Shown one piece after another: positions 45,444 through 54,242 of a stretch of DNA of 64,000 bases. Location: positions 592,001-656,000 of the forward strand of contig NZ_JAMZEK010000001.1 in the NCBI RefSeq assembly GCF_024158035.1. Direction: 5' to 3'. Below the pieces are notes generated by a model that was not told where the DNA came from, searched no databases, and saw only the letters and a list, made by a program, of their open reading frames with translations. Source of the DNA: Dyella lutea (GTDB lineage: Bacteria > Pseudomonadota > Gammaproteobacteria > Xanthomonadales > Rhodanobacteraceae). A program made the position numbers and the translations under genes. Each line of letters begins with the position of its first letter. The stretch's first letter is position 1.

Positions 45444-45449
45444 TATACT
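45444..45449 (+). promoter_or_regulatory. -10 box of the tRNA-Arg promoter
   Basis: TATACT lies 42 bases before the tRNA, followed by a GC-rich discriminator (GCGCGTCCGCC), the usual layout of stringently controlled stable-RNA promoters. No clear -35 hexamer was identified. Confidence 0.55.
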
Positions 45450-45490
45450 GCGCGTCCGCCGCGGCCCCGCCCGCGGCGCGCATCCCAGAA

Positions 45491-45567
45491 GCGCCCGTAG
45501 CTCAGCCGGATAGAGTAGTGGCTTCCGAAGCCATTGGTCGGGGGTTCGAATCCCTCCGGGCGCGCCA
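45491..45567 (+). tRNA. tRNA-Arg (anticodon CCG)
   Basis: Cloverleaf is visible: acceptor arms GCGCCCG and CGGGCGC, D-arm GTAGCTCAGCCGGATAGAG, anticodon stem GTGGC/GCCAT with loop TTCCGAA giving anticodon CCG (reads CGG), T-arm GGTTCGAATCC, discriminator G and encoded CCA. It reads the rare-to-moderate Arg codon CGG in this high-GC genome. Confidence 0.95.
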
Positions 45568-45651
45568 TCTGCCATGGGTCATCGCTTCGCCAGTATCGAC
45601 TGGCACGCGGTGATCCCGAAGCGACTGAAAGCCGCCTCCAGCAAGCCTCCC

Positions 45652-45684
45652 AGGCCCTGTCGACATTCTCGGCGGGGCCTTTTT
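45652..45684 (+). terminator. terminator of the tRNA-Arg transcript
   Basis: AGGCCC (45652-45657) pairs with GGGCCT (45675-45680) and is followed by a run of T residues and GC. It lies about 85 bases beyond the tRNA. Confidence 0.65.
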
Positions 45685-46230
45685 GCTTGGTTCGTCTGCG
45701 TCCGAACGGACCGAATTGACCCATGGCGTACGGGACACATTCGTCTCTTGAGATCAGTCTGGGACAAATCCGTGACAGTCCCTGGAACGGCCGCGAAAGC
45801 TCGCTCCTGAGCGTGACTCATGGCTTCCGGGCGACAGGGGTGTTGGCGCTCGCGTCGGATTGACCATCGTGCTCGCTTTCGATCGACCACCTTCATTGAC
45901 CGCGAACCCCTCGCCGCGCGCCAGGTTGGACGGAGGCGGCCCTGATCAATCAATTCCCGGCTATCTGGTCAAATCTCGGCGCGCGCCAACACAGCGGCGG
46001 GAGACGTGCGTCCGCAGCGCCGAAAATCCGGTCCGATGCGCGCTGCCAAGAAAGCCATACATAGATCGGAGCTATCAGAAGTGGTACGGGACGGCGCTTC
46101 TCAATAGCCTGCCAATGCCGGATCCCCGGTGATCATCGTGTCGCCGGGAGCGCGCATCGGGCGGCATCTGTTTGCCGCTGCCGGACGCGGCCATTTATGC
46201 TGGTGGTCTTAGCTTCGTCGACACGTTGAC
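45685..46230. other. 546-base gene-free stretch downstream of tRNA-Arg
   Basis: No coding region is supported. Short open frames on both strands (for example 45860-46132 plus) have no start signal or recognisable content. Base composition is visibly less GC-rich than the flanking genes, and no copy of the tRNA 3' end or a recombinase gene was found, so an integrated element cannot be claimed. It marks the left edge of the accessory region that runs to about 48890. Confidence 0.5.
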
Positions 46231-47001
46231 GTGACCCCCGACACGCCCTCCCTGCCACCGTGCAACGCCTGCCGCCCCGGCGAGGAGCTGCCGTTCGACT
46301 TCACCATGGCCTTCCAGCCGATCGTCGACGTGCGCGAACGCAAGGTGTTCGCCTACGAGGCGCTGATCCGGGGGCTGCAGGGGGAGGGGGCGGAGACGAT
46401 CCTGCCGCTGGTGACCACCGAGAACCGCTACGTGTTCGACCAGGCGTGCCGGGTGAATGCGGTGGAGCTCGCGGCGCGGCTGTCTGTGCCGTGCTTCGTG
46501 AGCATCAACTTCCTGCCCAATGCGGTGTATCAGGCTGCGACCTGCATCCGCGCCACGCTGGAGGCGGCGCGGCGCCACGGCTTTCCCACCGAGCAGCTGA
46601 TCTTCGAGATCACCGAGCACGAGGAACTGGTCGACAAGGAGCACCTGAAGGGCATCATTCGCGAGTACCGGCGACAGGGCTTCAAGACGGCGATCGACGA
46701 CTTCGGAGCCGGCTATTCGGGTCTCAACCTGCTGGCCGAATTCCAGCCGGACATCATCAAACTGGACATGGCGCTGGTGCGGGCGATCGACCACGATCCG
46801 GTGCGCCAGGCGATTGTCCGCGGCATCCTGGGCGTGTGCCAGGCACTGGCCATCGAAGTGATCGCCGAAGGCGTGGAAACGTTGGCCGAATTTACGCTGC
46901 TGCGCGAATTCGGGATCCGCCTGTTCCAGGGCTTTCTGTTCGCCCGGCCGGGCTTCGAGCGCCTCCCCGCGGTGGACTGGTCGGCGCTCGACGTGGGCTG
47001 A
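46231..47001 (+). CDS. stand-alone EAL-domain cyclic-di-GMP phosphodiesterase
   Basis: A 256-residue single-domain EAL protein predicted to hydrolyse cyclic-di-GMP. A GTG at 46231 starts the frame. Catalytic motifs look intact: YEALIRG (Glu43-Ala-Leu), SINFLPNA (metal-ligand Asn), FEITEHEELVD, DDFGAGYSG (Asp156, Asp157), IKLDM (Lys) and AEGVET. No sensor, GGDEF or membrane domain is present; CNACRPGE near the N-terminus holds two Cys. Related short EAL proteins may respond to unknown partners. Confidence 0.87.
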   Translation: MTPDTPSLPPCNACRPGEELPFDFTMAFQPIVDVRERKVFAYEALIRGLQGEGAETILPLVTTENRYVFDQACRVNAVELAARLSVPCFVSINFLPNAVYQAATCIRATLEAARRHGFPTEQLIFEITEHEELVDKEHLKGIIREYRRQGFKTAIDDFGAGYSGLNLLAEFQPDIIKLDMALVRAIDHDPVRQAIVRGILGVCQALAIEVIAEGVETLAEFTLLREFGIRLFQGFLFARPGFERLPAVDWSALDVG

Positions 47002-47270
47002 TCCGCGGGCCGCTGACGGCGTTGACCGCCGAACTCGGTCCACCTGCGGGGTGGATCAGCATGTGGGTCACGTTCGTCTTCGGGCGGTGGGGCACCCTGG
47101 TCGTGGATGTTCAGATCGATGAAGCGAGGGTGTTCCACGTTTGGCCTGGTGGCCGCACCGGAGCGCAAGTCATTCCTTGCGAGGTCTTGGATTCGACGAT
47201 AGTCGGGCAGCGTCCCGTCCACGATTGAACAGTGCGCCGATGCCGGCCAGCACCGTGAATGCGTTGAATA

Positions 47271-47873
47271 TCAAAGCCTGGGTTCAGGAGGCCCACATTC
47301 GATCCCGGTGAGCCCTGCCGAGGCAACGAGTTCCTCGATGATCGCCTTGCCGGCATCGTTGACGTAGATGCGCGTCCTCGCCATCTCCGGATCTTTGAAG
47401 ACGGCGGCTTCGGCGGGTACGTTGGAGGTGTCGAATACTTCCCGCCGTATATGACCGAGCCTGTTCCTCTCGGATTTTTCGGCATCTACGCAAGACACCA
47501 AATGGGTGACGTTATAGAAATAGTGGGTCGTGGGTTCTTTCTCGTTGTAAAACTCACCCGGGTCGAGTCCTGTCTCACTGCGCAATTCAAGCAGTTGTCC
47601 AAATTTCGACAAAAACGGTCCAAGCACCTCATTGGCACGAGCATTCAACACAAGCACTCCCCACTGCATCAAGCTGACATCAGCGGGTGGCTTCTTATGC
47701 TTTTTCCGCGAGCTGTCGGCAAAGCCGATGCGCGGCACTTTCCCCCAGTGCAACGGTTCACCATTGACCCGAAAGATCTGGGCGCTTATGTCGCTCTTGT
47801 CCAGTGGTACTGCCATTGAATAGTCGTCGACATTTGCGCAGCGCAATTCCCAGATCATCATTGATGTATCCAT
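47271..47873 (-). CDS. Imm11-like (DUF1629) immunity protein
   Basis: A 200-residue cytoplasmic protein. Features fit the Imm11/DUF1629 family: VLNARANEVLGPFLSKFGQL in the middle, then THYFYNVTHLVSCVDAEKSE, which corresponds to the family's conserved YxxNVtxxvdcLD stretch, and RIYVNDAGKAIIEE near the end. It starts one base after the stop of the AHH nuclease gene, the usual toxin-immunity order. The start may be 47873 or an inner Met at 47861. Imm11 members are paired with diverse toxins, so specificity to this nuclease is inferred from adjacency. Confidence 0.65.
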   Translation of the reverse strand: MDTSMMIWELRCANVDDYSMAVPLDKSDISAQIFRVNGEPLHWGKVPRIGFADSSRKKHKKPPADVSLMQWGVLVLNARANEVLGPFLSKFGQLLELRSETGLDPGEFYNEKEPTTHYFYNVTHLVSCVDAEKSERNRLGHIRREVFDTSNVPAEAAVFKDPEMARTRIYVNDAGKAIIEELVASAGLTGIECGPPEPRL

Positions 47874-47874
47874 G

Positions 47875-48477
47875 TCAGAGCGGAAGCCGGCCATCCAGGA
47901 TGTCCATCTTGAGCGATTTCAACGTGGCACGGCATGCCTGGGTGTCTCCTGAATCGACGAACTGGAGTTGATCCAACACCGCTGCGTGATAGCTGGGATG
48001 GTGGTGCGGATCATGGCGTGGCGCGTCGGGGTGGTTGGGTAGTTTGTTGGCGTAGCGAGGTAAAAAGACCCCGTTATCGACATCGTTAATGCCCACTCCG
48101 CAACGAAAAAGCACATCGCGCGAACGTGCCGCTGCGCTAGCGTGCAAAGCGACGATGTGATGGGCGCAGACGTCTTTGGGGCGGGTCTGCCCTGTTCCCC
48201 GGACGATGCTGTGAGACAGGGTACGCCGATGGTTGTAGTCACGGCGCTCGGCATTGGCCAGGAGCGCCTCCGCCGAAGTAGGCAGCGTGACGCCGCTGCG
48301 ATAGCGGACCCGCGCTTTTTCTTTGCGCGTCAGCAGTTGGTTCCGCACCTGATACGAATTGACGGTGTCGGTCCCGGCAGCCATCCCGTTTACCGCGATG
48401 GTCAACTCAAGTAGCTGCTCTTGCGTGCGGGGCGCCAGTGCACCGGGCATCTGGACGTTTCTCGGCTTTGTCGTCAT
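47875..48477 (-). CDS. AHH-family nuclease toxin
   Basis: A 200-residue protein whose second half is an AHH nuclease domain (HNH/Endonuclease VII-like superfamily) found at the C-termini of polymorphic toxins. Signature residues are VCAHHIVAL (Ala-His-His 105-107), GINDVDNGVFLP (Asn131, Asn135) and HHHPSYHAAV (His160, His164). The N-terminal 60 residues show no known trafficking domain, signal peptide or XVIPCD, so how it leaves the cell is unclear; it may be an orphan toxin tip, or be carried as cargo. The Imm11-like gene follows at one base. Confidence 0.75.
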   Translation of the reverse strand: MTTKPRNVQMPGALAPRTQEQLLELTIAVNGMAAGTDTVNSYQVRNQLLTRKEKARVRYRSGVTLPTSAEALLANAERRDYNHRRTLSHSIVRGTGQTRPKDVCAHHIVALHASAAARSRDVLFRCGVGINDVDNGVFLPRYANKLPNHPDAPRHDPHHHPSYHAAVLDQLQFVDSGDTQACRATLKSLKMDILDGRLPL

Positions 48478-48892
48478 GGCCTGTCCCTGGGCGACGTATT
48501 CGCGCCTACCTGTCCTTGTCAGACGGCCAGTATGCCATGGTGGAAATCACCGGCATTCTCATGTGAGAAGTCGTTCGTGCCCGATAACGCCATGCACGGA
48601 TCAGCCACGCACAAGCTCAATCATTTGAAAGCTCGGGTCAGCAAGCAAGCCGGAGCCGCAGCGAAGGACTTGGCATGGATGATCGGTATCAGCGGCTCGG
48701 TCAGCTGCGGCGACCATGTGGCCGGCGTAGCTGACAGGCACCTCTTGCGTCGCGCCGATGGGCGGCCCGTCGGCGCGATCGGACATCGTCATCCGATCCC
48801 GCCAGGGCAACCCAAGCTTTTCTTCCAGATACGTGTCCGATCGGGCACACCGGAGCAAGACCGGGGAAGCGTGCCTCAGCTGGCAGAGGGCT
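48478..48892. other. 415-base stretch, possible degraded gene
   Basis: No intact gene is supported. On the minus strand a frame of about 95 codons (48601 to about 48890) reads CARSDTYLEEKLGLPWRDRM and AGHMVAAADRAADTDHP, which has some protein-like character, but it has no start of its own and runs out of the pyrC antisense frame. It may be a fossil of another toxin or immunity cassette. I do not recognise it. Confidence 0.35.
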
Positions 48893-49930
48893 TCAAGCGA
48901 TCGACCACGCCACCTGGCCACCGGCGCGCATCGGCACGCACACGCTCGACCCCAGCGGCACGGTGTCCGGCACGGTCCAGGCGCGGCGCTCCAGCACCAT
49001 GCGCGCGGTGTTGCGCGGCAGGCGGTAGAAGTCCGGGCCGTTGAAGCTGGCGAAGCCTTCGAGGTTTTCCAGCTTGCCCGCTTCCTCGAACGCTTCGGCG
49101 TACAGCTCGATCGCCGCGTGCGCGGTGAAGATGCCGGCGCAGCCGCAGTCGGCCAGCTTGGCCTCGCGCGGATGCGGTGCGCTGTCGGTGCCGAGGAAGA
49201 AGCGGGTGTCGCCGCCGGTGGCTGCAACCAGCAGCGCCTGGCGGTGTTGTTCGCGCTTGAGCACCGGCGCGCAGTAGTGGTGCGGGCGCACGCCGCCGTC
49301 GAACAGCGCGTTGCGGTTGAGCAGCAGGTGGTGGACGGTGATCGTGGCGGCCACGTGCTTGTCCTGCGCCTGCACGAACTGCACGGCGTCGGCCGTGGTG
49401 ATGTGCTCGAACACCACGCGCAGGTTCGGGAAGCGCGCGCGCAGCGGCACCATGTGGCGGTCGATGAAGGTCTTCTCGCGGTCGAACACGTCCACCGCGT
49501 GATCGGTCACCTCGCCGTGCACCAGCAGCGGCAGGTCGGCCTTCTCCATCGCCTCCAGCACCGGGTACACGGTGGAAAGATCCGACACGCCGGCGGCCGA
49601 GTTGGTGGTGGCGCCCTGCGGGTAGAACTTCACGCCGAACACCTTGCCGCTGGCCTTGGCCGCGACGATGTCGTCCGGCGTGGTCTGGCGGGTGAGGTAC
49701 AGCGTCATCAGCGGCTCGAAGGTCATGCCAGCCGGCACCGCGGCGAGGATGCGCCCGCGGTAGGCCAGTGCCTGCGCCACGGTGGTCACCGGCGGCTTGA
49801 GGTTGGGCATCACGATCGCGCGGGCGAAGCGCCGCGCGGTGTGGCCGACCACCGAGGCCAGCGCCTCGCCATCGCGCAGGTGCAGATGCCAGTCGTCGGG
49901 GCGGACGATGTCCAGTCGGTCCGTGCTCAT
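48893..49930 (-). CDS. pyrC: dihydroorotase
   Basis: Third step of pyrimidine synthesis: reversible cyclisation of N-carbamoyl-aspartate to dihydroorotate. The 345-residue class II enzyme shows WHLHLRD (zinc ligands His15, His17), GVKFYPQGATTN with the carbamylated Lys101, LLVHGE (His138), VFEHITT, and FLGTDSAPHP with the catalytic Asp. Length matches E. coli PyrC (348). The ribosome region GGAACGGCCC precedes the ATG. Confidence 0.96.
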   Translation of the reverse strand: MSTDRLDIVRPDDWHLHLRDGEALASVVGHTARRFARAIVMPNLKPPVTTVAQALAYRGRILAAVPAGMTFEPLMTLYLTRQTTPDDIVAAKASGKVFGVKFYPQGATTNSAAGVSDLSTVYPVLEAMEKADLPLLVHGEVTDHAVDVFDREKTFIDRHMVPLRARFPNLRVVFEHITTADAVQFVQAQDKHVAATITVHHLLLNRNALFDGGVRPHHYCAPVLKREQHRQALLVAATGGDTRFFLGTDSAPHPREAKLADCGCAGIFTAHAAIELYAEAFEEAGKLENLEGFASFNGPDFYRLPRNTARMVLERRAWTVPDTVPLGSSVCVPMRAGGQVAWSIA

Positions 49931-50008
49931 GGGCCGTTCCTCGTGCAGGGATGGGGAATCAAAGACGCATAGTGTCCCGCGTCCGGCGAAAAAAGTCCGG
50001 GGGGTGCG

Positions 50009-50872
50009 TCAGGGGTTGCAGGCGTCGCAGTGCGCGGGGTCGGCGGGGCCGTCATGGCGCGGCTGCCGCTCGAGGTGGCAGCAGCCGGCGCAGCGCCGTT
50101 CGTCGGCCAGCACCTGCCGGGTCGGCGCGCCGCACCATCCGCAGGGCCGGCCGGGCAGGCGGGCGGTGACCACGAAGCCCGGTCGCGCGCAGGCCGGGCA
50201 GGGGCTGCGCCACGCGCGCAGCAGGTCCACCGTGGCGCGGCGGATGCAGCGCATGCGCGGCGGATTGCGATGCGCGCGCATGTCGGTTTCCAGCGACGCC
50301 GCGCCGCAGGTGGCCAGCGCGCGGCGCACCGCGGCGATGAGCGTGTCGTCGTCGTGCGCGTCCTTGGCCAGCGCCACGGCGGGCGAGGGCTGGCCGTCGA
50401 CCACGCCCATCACGATCACGCCCTGGCGGGGAAAGCCCACGCGCGCGGCGAAGGCCAGCGCGGCATTGATGTTGTCCACCTGCGCATGTACGAAATACGC
50501 GGCCGGCGCCTCGTGGCGGCCGACCAGTTCCAGATCGCTGGCGCGATCGACCAGCATCACCTGCTCGCTGCCCCAGGCCAGGAACGGCACCTGCGGATGC
50601 GGCCCGAAGCTGCCTTCGCTGGCCAGTCCGATCCGCGCGTCGGGGACGCGCGCGAAGCCGGCGGCGATCTTCGCCCGCGCCGTCTCCAGCGGCGTGCCGG
50701 TGCGTGCGATGTCGCGGCTGAAGGTGCCGAAGCGGTCGGTATCGAAATCCTGCGGCACCACCACCCGCAGGCCGAGGAAGCGCGCCAGCAGCGGCGCGAT
50801 GGCTCGCTGCTTGCCGTGCATGGTGGCCAGCACGGCGGTCTCGCCGCGCAGCGAGTGCGCCGCTTCGGTCAT
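50009..50872 (-). CDS. DUF6671 family protein with C-terminal zinc-ribbon-like Cys cluster
   Basis: A 287-residue protein. The N-terminal domain matches DUF6671: ETAVLATMHGKQRAIAPLLA, VPQDFDTDRFGTFSRDIART and GLASEGSFGPHPQVPF. The last 75 residues hold Cys pairs (CPAC, CGWC, CAGCC, CDAC) as in zinc ribbons. No biochemical role is known to me. Its ATG overlaps the cysD stop by one base, making it the fourth gene of the dab operon. The longer frame upstream is the cysD antiphase and is not used. Confidence 0.8.
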   Translation of the reverse strand: MTEAAHSLRGETAVLATMHGKQRAIAPLLARFLGLRVVVPQDFDTDRFGTFSRDIARTGTPLETARAKIAAGFARVPDARIGLASEGSFGPHPQVPFLAWGSEQVMLVDRASDLELVGRHEAPAAYFVHAQVDNINAALAFAARVGFPRQGVIVMGVVDGQPSPAVALAKDAHDDDTLIAAVRRALATCGAASLETDMRAHRNPPRMRCIRRATVDLLRAWRSPCPACARPGFVVTARLPGRPCGWCGAPTRQVLADERRCAGCCHLERQPRHDGPADPAHCDACNP

Positions 50873-51792
50873 CAGAAGTAGCCTTCGAGCTTCTGCTGTT
50901 CCAGGCTGCCGCCGCCTTCGCGATCGGCCAGCCGGCCCTGGCGCTCCGAGCCGCTGGCGCGCGCGGTCTCGGCGATCACCGTGCGCAGGTCGCGCGCGTC
51001 CGAGGCGATCGCCCCGGTCACCGGCCAGCAGCCCAGCGTGCGGAAGCGCACCGGGCGATGCGTGACGGTTTCGCCCGGAGCGAGCCGCATCCGCGCCGGG
51101 TCGTCCACCACCAGCAGGCCGCCGTCGCGCTCGACCACCGGGCGCGACGCGGCGAAATACAGCGGCGCCAGCGCCAGCTCGCGGCGCAGCGCGTAGCACC
51201 AGATGTCCAGCTCGGTCCAGTTGGACAGCGGGTAGGCGCGCAGCGACTGCCCCGACGCCAGTCGCGTGTTGTAGAGGTTCCACGGCTCCGGCCGCTGCTG
51301 GCGCGGGTTCCACGCGTGGGTGGCGCTGCGCACCGAGAACACCCGTTCCTTGGCGCGGGTACGCTCCTCGTCACGGCGCGCGCCGCCGAACACCACGTCG
51401 TGACGGCCGCGGTCCAGCGCCTGCTTCAGCGCGTCGGTGCGCATGGTGGTGGTGTAGGCGTCGCCGTGGTCGAACGGGTTGATGCCCGCGGCGCGCCCGG
51501 CCTCGTTGGCGTACACGTGCAGCTCGAAGCGGTGCGCCCGCGCGAACGCATCGCGGAACGCCAGCAGCTCGCGAAACTCCCAGGTGGAATCGACGTGCAG
51601 CAGCGGCATCGGCGGCGGCGCGGGATGGAACGCGCGCACCGCGAGATGGGCCAGCACGGTGGAGTCCTTGCCTGCGGAGAACAGCAACACCGGGCGCTGC
51701 GCCTGTGCCACACCCTCGCGCAGGATGTGGATCGCCTCGCTCTCCAGCGCGTCGAGGTGGCCGCCCAGCCGGCGGCCGCCCGCGACGTTCAT
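50872..51792 (-). CDS. cysD: sulfate adenylyltransferase subunit 2-like protein (CysD) without a CysN partner nearby
   Basis: A 306-residue member of the PAPS reductase/CysD family, which uses ATP and sulfate to make adenylyl sulfate together with the GTPase CysN. The PP-loop LLFSAGKDST (residues 37-46), GINPFDHGD, FGGARRDEERTRAKERVFS, YPLSNWTELDIW, VRFRTLGCWPVTGA and the C-terminal SLEQQKLEGYF all match canonical CysD. The start at 51792 overlaps the dabA stop by four bases (ATGA). No cysN follows; instead comes DUF6671. Canonical CysD alone is poorly active, so either CysN is elsewhere or this copy has another role. Confidence 0.85.
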   Translation of the reverse strand: MNVAGGRRLGGHLDALESEAIHILREGVAQAQRPVLLFSAGKDSTVLAHLAVRAFHPAPPPMPLLHVDSTWEFRELLAFRDAFARAHRFELHVYANEAGRAAGINPFDHGDAYTTTMRTDALKQALDRGRHDVVFGGARRDEERTRAKERVFSVRSATHAWNPRQQRPEPWNLYNTRLASGQSLRAYPLSNWTELDIWCYALRRELALAPLYFAASRPVVERDGGLLVVDDPARMRLAPGETVTHRPVRFRTLGCWPVTGAIASDARDLRTVIAETARASGSERQGRLADREGGGSLEQQKLEGYF

Positions 51793-54242
51793 GCAAAGCG
51801 TTCCCAGCGGCCGTCGGCGCCGCGGCGGCACAGGCCCTCGCCGCCGGGCGGCAGCGCGAACAGGTGCAGCCAGCCGTGCTCGACCAGTTCACGCACGCCG
51901 GCCTGCTTCGCCAGCACGCGCTCGATCGCCTCGGTAGGCGCGGCCAGCACCGCGCTGAGCCGGCGCGGCTCGTGCACCAGCGCCGTGCCGTCGGAGACCG
52001 ACTGCCAGGGCAGGCCGCTGCGCAGGTGGCCACCGGCGCCTTCCATCACGCCGACGCCGGCGACCACGTTGTGCAGGGTCTTGTTGCCGCTGCCGAACGC
52101 ATCGTTGTCCACGCTGGAGGCGTAGTACTGCAGGTTGATCCAGCTGGCGACCACCATCGGCGCGCTCATGATCTGCTCCAGCACGCGGCCCTCCGGATCC
52201 TGCGCCCAGTCGTAGCTGTGCAGGAACACGCGGCCGCCGAGATCGAGCGTGCGGGTGGCCTCGCGCGGCGCTGCGATGAACGCGGCGCAGCCGGCCAGGC
52301 CCCATTCCGGCCGCGGCTGGCTCCAGTCCTGGCTGCGCGCGAGCAGGGCACGCAGGCCGGCGGGCGAGGCGTCCAGCCCCAGCCGGGCGGCGCGCTCGGT
52401 GCGGGTGCGCGCGCCGGCTTCGGCCAGCGCCTGCTCGAGGCGGTCGAGGTCGTCGGCGTGGCTGGCCGGCACGTCGTCGCGGTCGTACAGGATGAGCGCG
52501 TCGATGGTGGTGTCGTGCAGGCCGGCCACGAACACGGTGTCGGCGGGAATCGCGATGCCGCGGGCGCCTAGGCCTGCGCGCACGGCCGCGTCGTTGAGCA
52601 CGCGCGCGGCCAGCCGGGCGTTCGCCTCGCCGCTGTGGCCGCCGCAGGCGCCGCAGTCCAGCCCGCTGGCGTAGGGGTTGTTGGTGCTGCTGGCGCCGTG
52701 GCTGGCGAGCAGCACCAGCCGCGCGAAGCGGTCGGTGAGCGACATGCCGCGCAGCAGGTGGGTCGCCAGGTCCAGCCGGACCTCCGGCGGCGGCAGCGTG
52801 GCCTCCATGTCGTCGCGGCAGCGGCCGTGCGGGGTATGCCGGGCCAGCCCGAAGCCGTCCAGCAGCAGGCGCGCGGCGTAGACCAGGCCTAGGCTCTCGA
52901 CGAAGGCGAACGAGGCCACCGCCGCGCGCTTGAACGCCTGCCAGCCGGCGGCACGCAGGTTGCGCGTGCGCTGTTGCGCGAGCCGTGCCGCGCGCTCGCG
53001 GTCGGAGCTGCGCTTGGGCTGTTCATGCACCGTCAGCGGCGGCGCGAGCAGCGCCGGGCACTGCGCGCGGCCGGCATCGTGGCCGAACGGGACGTAGCTC
53101 ACCGGCATGCCGAAGAAGCCGGCGAAGCCGAGCGTCTCGGCCCCGGGCAGGCTGCCTTCCAGGGCGCGGCGGAATACTTCCGAACGCACGTCGATGCAGA
53201 ACGCCGCCTGCAGCGGTGCGCGCGGTGCGGGCTCGGTCGCTGGCGTGCGGGTCGTCGCAAGCTTCGCGGCCAGCGTGCGCTGCCAGGCGATCTCGTAGGC
53301 GCGCTGCACGATCTCGTCGACCACGAAGGCGCGCAGTCGGCGCGGGTCGCGACCGTGCTCCACGAACCGTTCGCGGGCACCGGCCCAGGCCGCGGCGAGC
53401 CGCGGGCCGCCGAGGCGCAGCGCCAGCAGCTCCCACGCCAGCCGCACGGCAAGCAGTTCGGCCAGCTCGCTGCCGGCTTCGCCGCGCAGCTCGTCCTGCC
53501 AGTCGCGGTAGCGCGCATGGCCGGCCCAGCCGCCGAGCGTCGCCAGCAGGCGCTGGAAGTACAGCGGCAGGCCCGGCGCCGGCAGCGCCAGCGCGGCGGC
53601 CGCTTCGGCGATCAGCGCGGCGGGATCCGCCGGCAGCGCGCGCACCGCGGCGCGGAAGCCCGGCCAGCCCTCGATCTCCGGGCGACGGTCGCGCTGCGCC
53701 TGCTCGCGCCACGCCGCGTACGGGCGCAGCCCGCGCCAGGGCGAGGCCCACATCGCCTGGCCCTGGTCGTAGTGCGAGGCGGCCCACTGCGCGAGCTGGG
53801 CGTCGGCCAGTGCCTCGTCGTCGCGCCGGTGGACTGTCGCGGCCAGCGACAGCACGGTGGGCAGCGCATCACCGGCGGGGTCGTGCGGTTCGGCGAGCTG
53901 GCGCTTGAGCGCGGCCACGTCGGCCGGCCGGTGCGGGCCGGGCGCGACCTGGCGCAGCGCCTCGGCGAGGTCGGCGTCGGTGATCTCGCCGCGGGCGATC
54001 GCCTCGGCGTGGAGGCGCCGCGCGGGCGTGGCGCGGGCGCCCTCGGTGGCGGCGACCCGCTGCGCCGCTTCGGCGAAGGGCAGGTCGGTCAGGCCGAGGA
54101 AGGGATTGACCGCGACGAAGTGGGCGAGCGGCCACAGCGGGGCGACCCGGCGGCAGGCATCCGCGATCGCTGCCTGCAGGAGCGCCGTCGCGTCGGCGGT
54201 CGGGGCGGCGTCGGCTTCGGTGGGGCGCAGCATGGCGTTCAT
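51789..54242 (-). CDS. dabA: DabA, zinc-binding inorganic-carbon accumulation subunit (DUF2309)
   Basis: An 817-residue cytoplasmic subunit of the DAB complex, a proton-gradient-driven unidirectional CO2-hydrating system resembling a beta-carbonic anhydrase. The zinc site is complete: CIDVRSE gives Cys349 and Asp351, LASHGAS gives His515, and DCGACGGHSG gives Cys530, with the same spacing as C351/D353/H524/C539 of Halothiobacillus DabA. PLWPLAHFVAVNPFLGL near the N-terminus is a family marker. The start at 54242 overlaps the dabB stop by four bases. An apparent 1347-codon frame extending upstream is only the antiphase of dabB. Confidence 0.92.
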   Translation of the reverse strand: MNAMLRPTEADAAPTADATALLQAAIADACRRVAPLWPLAHFVAVNPFLGLTDLPFAEAAQRVAATEGARATPARRLHAEAIARGEITDADLAEALRQVAPGPHRPADVAALKRQLAEPHDPAGDALPTVLSLAATVHRRDDEALADAQLAQWAASHYDQGQAMWASPWRGLRPYAAWREQAQRDRRPEIEGWPGFRAAVRALPADPAALIAEAAAALALPAPGLPLYFQRLLATLGGWAGHARYRDWQDELRGEAGSELAELLAVRLAWELLALRLGGPRLAAAWAGARERFVEHGRDPRRLRAFVVDEIVQRAYEIAWQRTLAAKLATTRTPATEPAPRAPLQAAFCIDVRSEVFRRALEGSLPGAETLGFAGFFGMPVSYVPFGHDAGRAQCPALLAPPLTVHEQPKRSSDRERAARLAQQRTRNLRAAGWQAFKRAAVASFAFVESLGLVYAARLLLDGFGLARHTPHGRCRDDMEATLPPPEVRLDLATHLLRGMSLTDRFARLVLLASHGASSTNNPYASGLDCGACGGHSGEANARLAARVLNDAAVRAGLGARGIAIPADTVFVAGLHDTTIDALILYDRDDVPASHADDLDRLEQALAEAGARTRTERAARLGLDASPAGLRALLARSQDWSQPRPEWGLAGCAAFIAAPREATRTLDLGGRVFLHSYDWAQDPEGRVLEQIMSAPMVVASWINLQYYASSVDNDAFGSGNKTLHNVVAGVGVMEGAGGHLRSGLPWQSVSDGTALVHEPRRLSAVLAAPTEAIERVLAKQAGVRELVEHGWLHLFALPPGGEGLCRRGADGRWERFA

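Noticed and set aside
45860-46132. 90-codon plus-strand frame after tRNA-Arg
   Set aside because: No ribosome site, no protein-like pattern, and it lies in a stretch with stops scattered in all other frames; treated as non-coding.
45491-46230. Prophage or integrative-element attachment site at tRNA-Arg
   Set aside because: No second copy of the tRNA 3' end and no integrase gene were found in the window.
50873-51313. N-terminal extension of the DUF6671 protein
   Set aside because: This part is antiphase of cysD; the DUF6671 start at 50872 overlaps the cysD stop as expected in a coupled operon.
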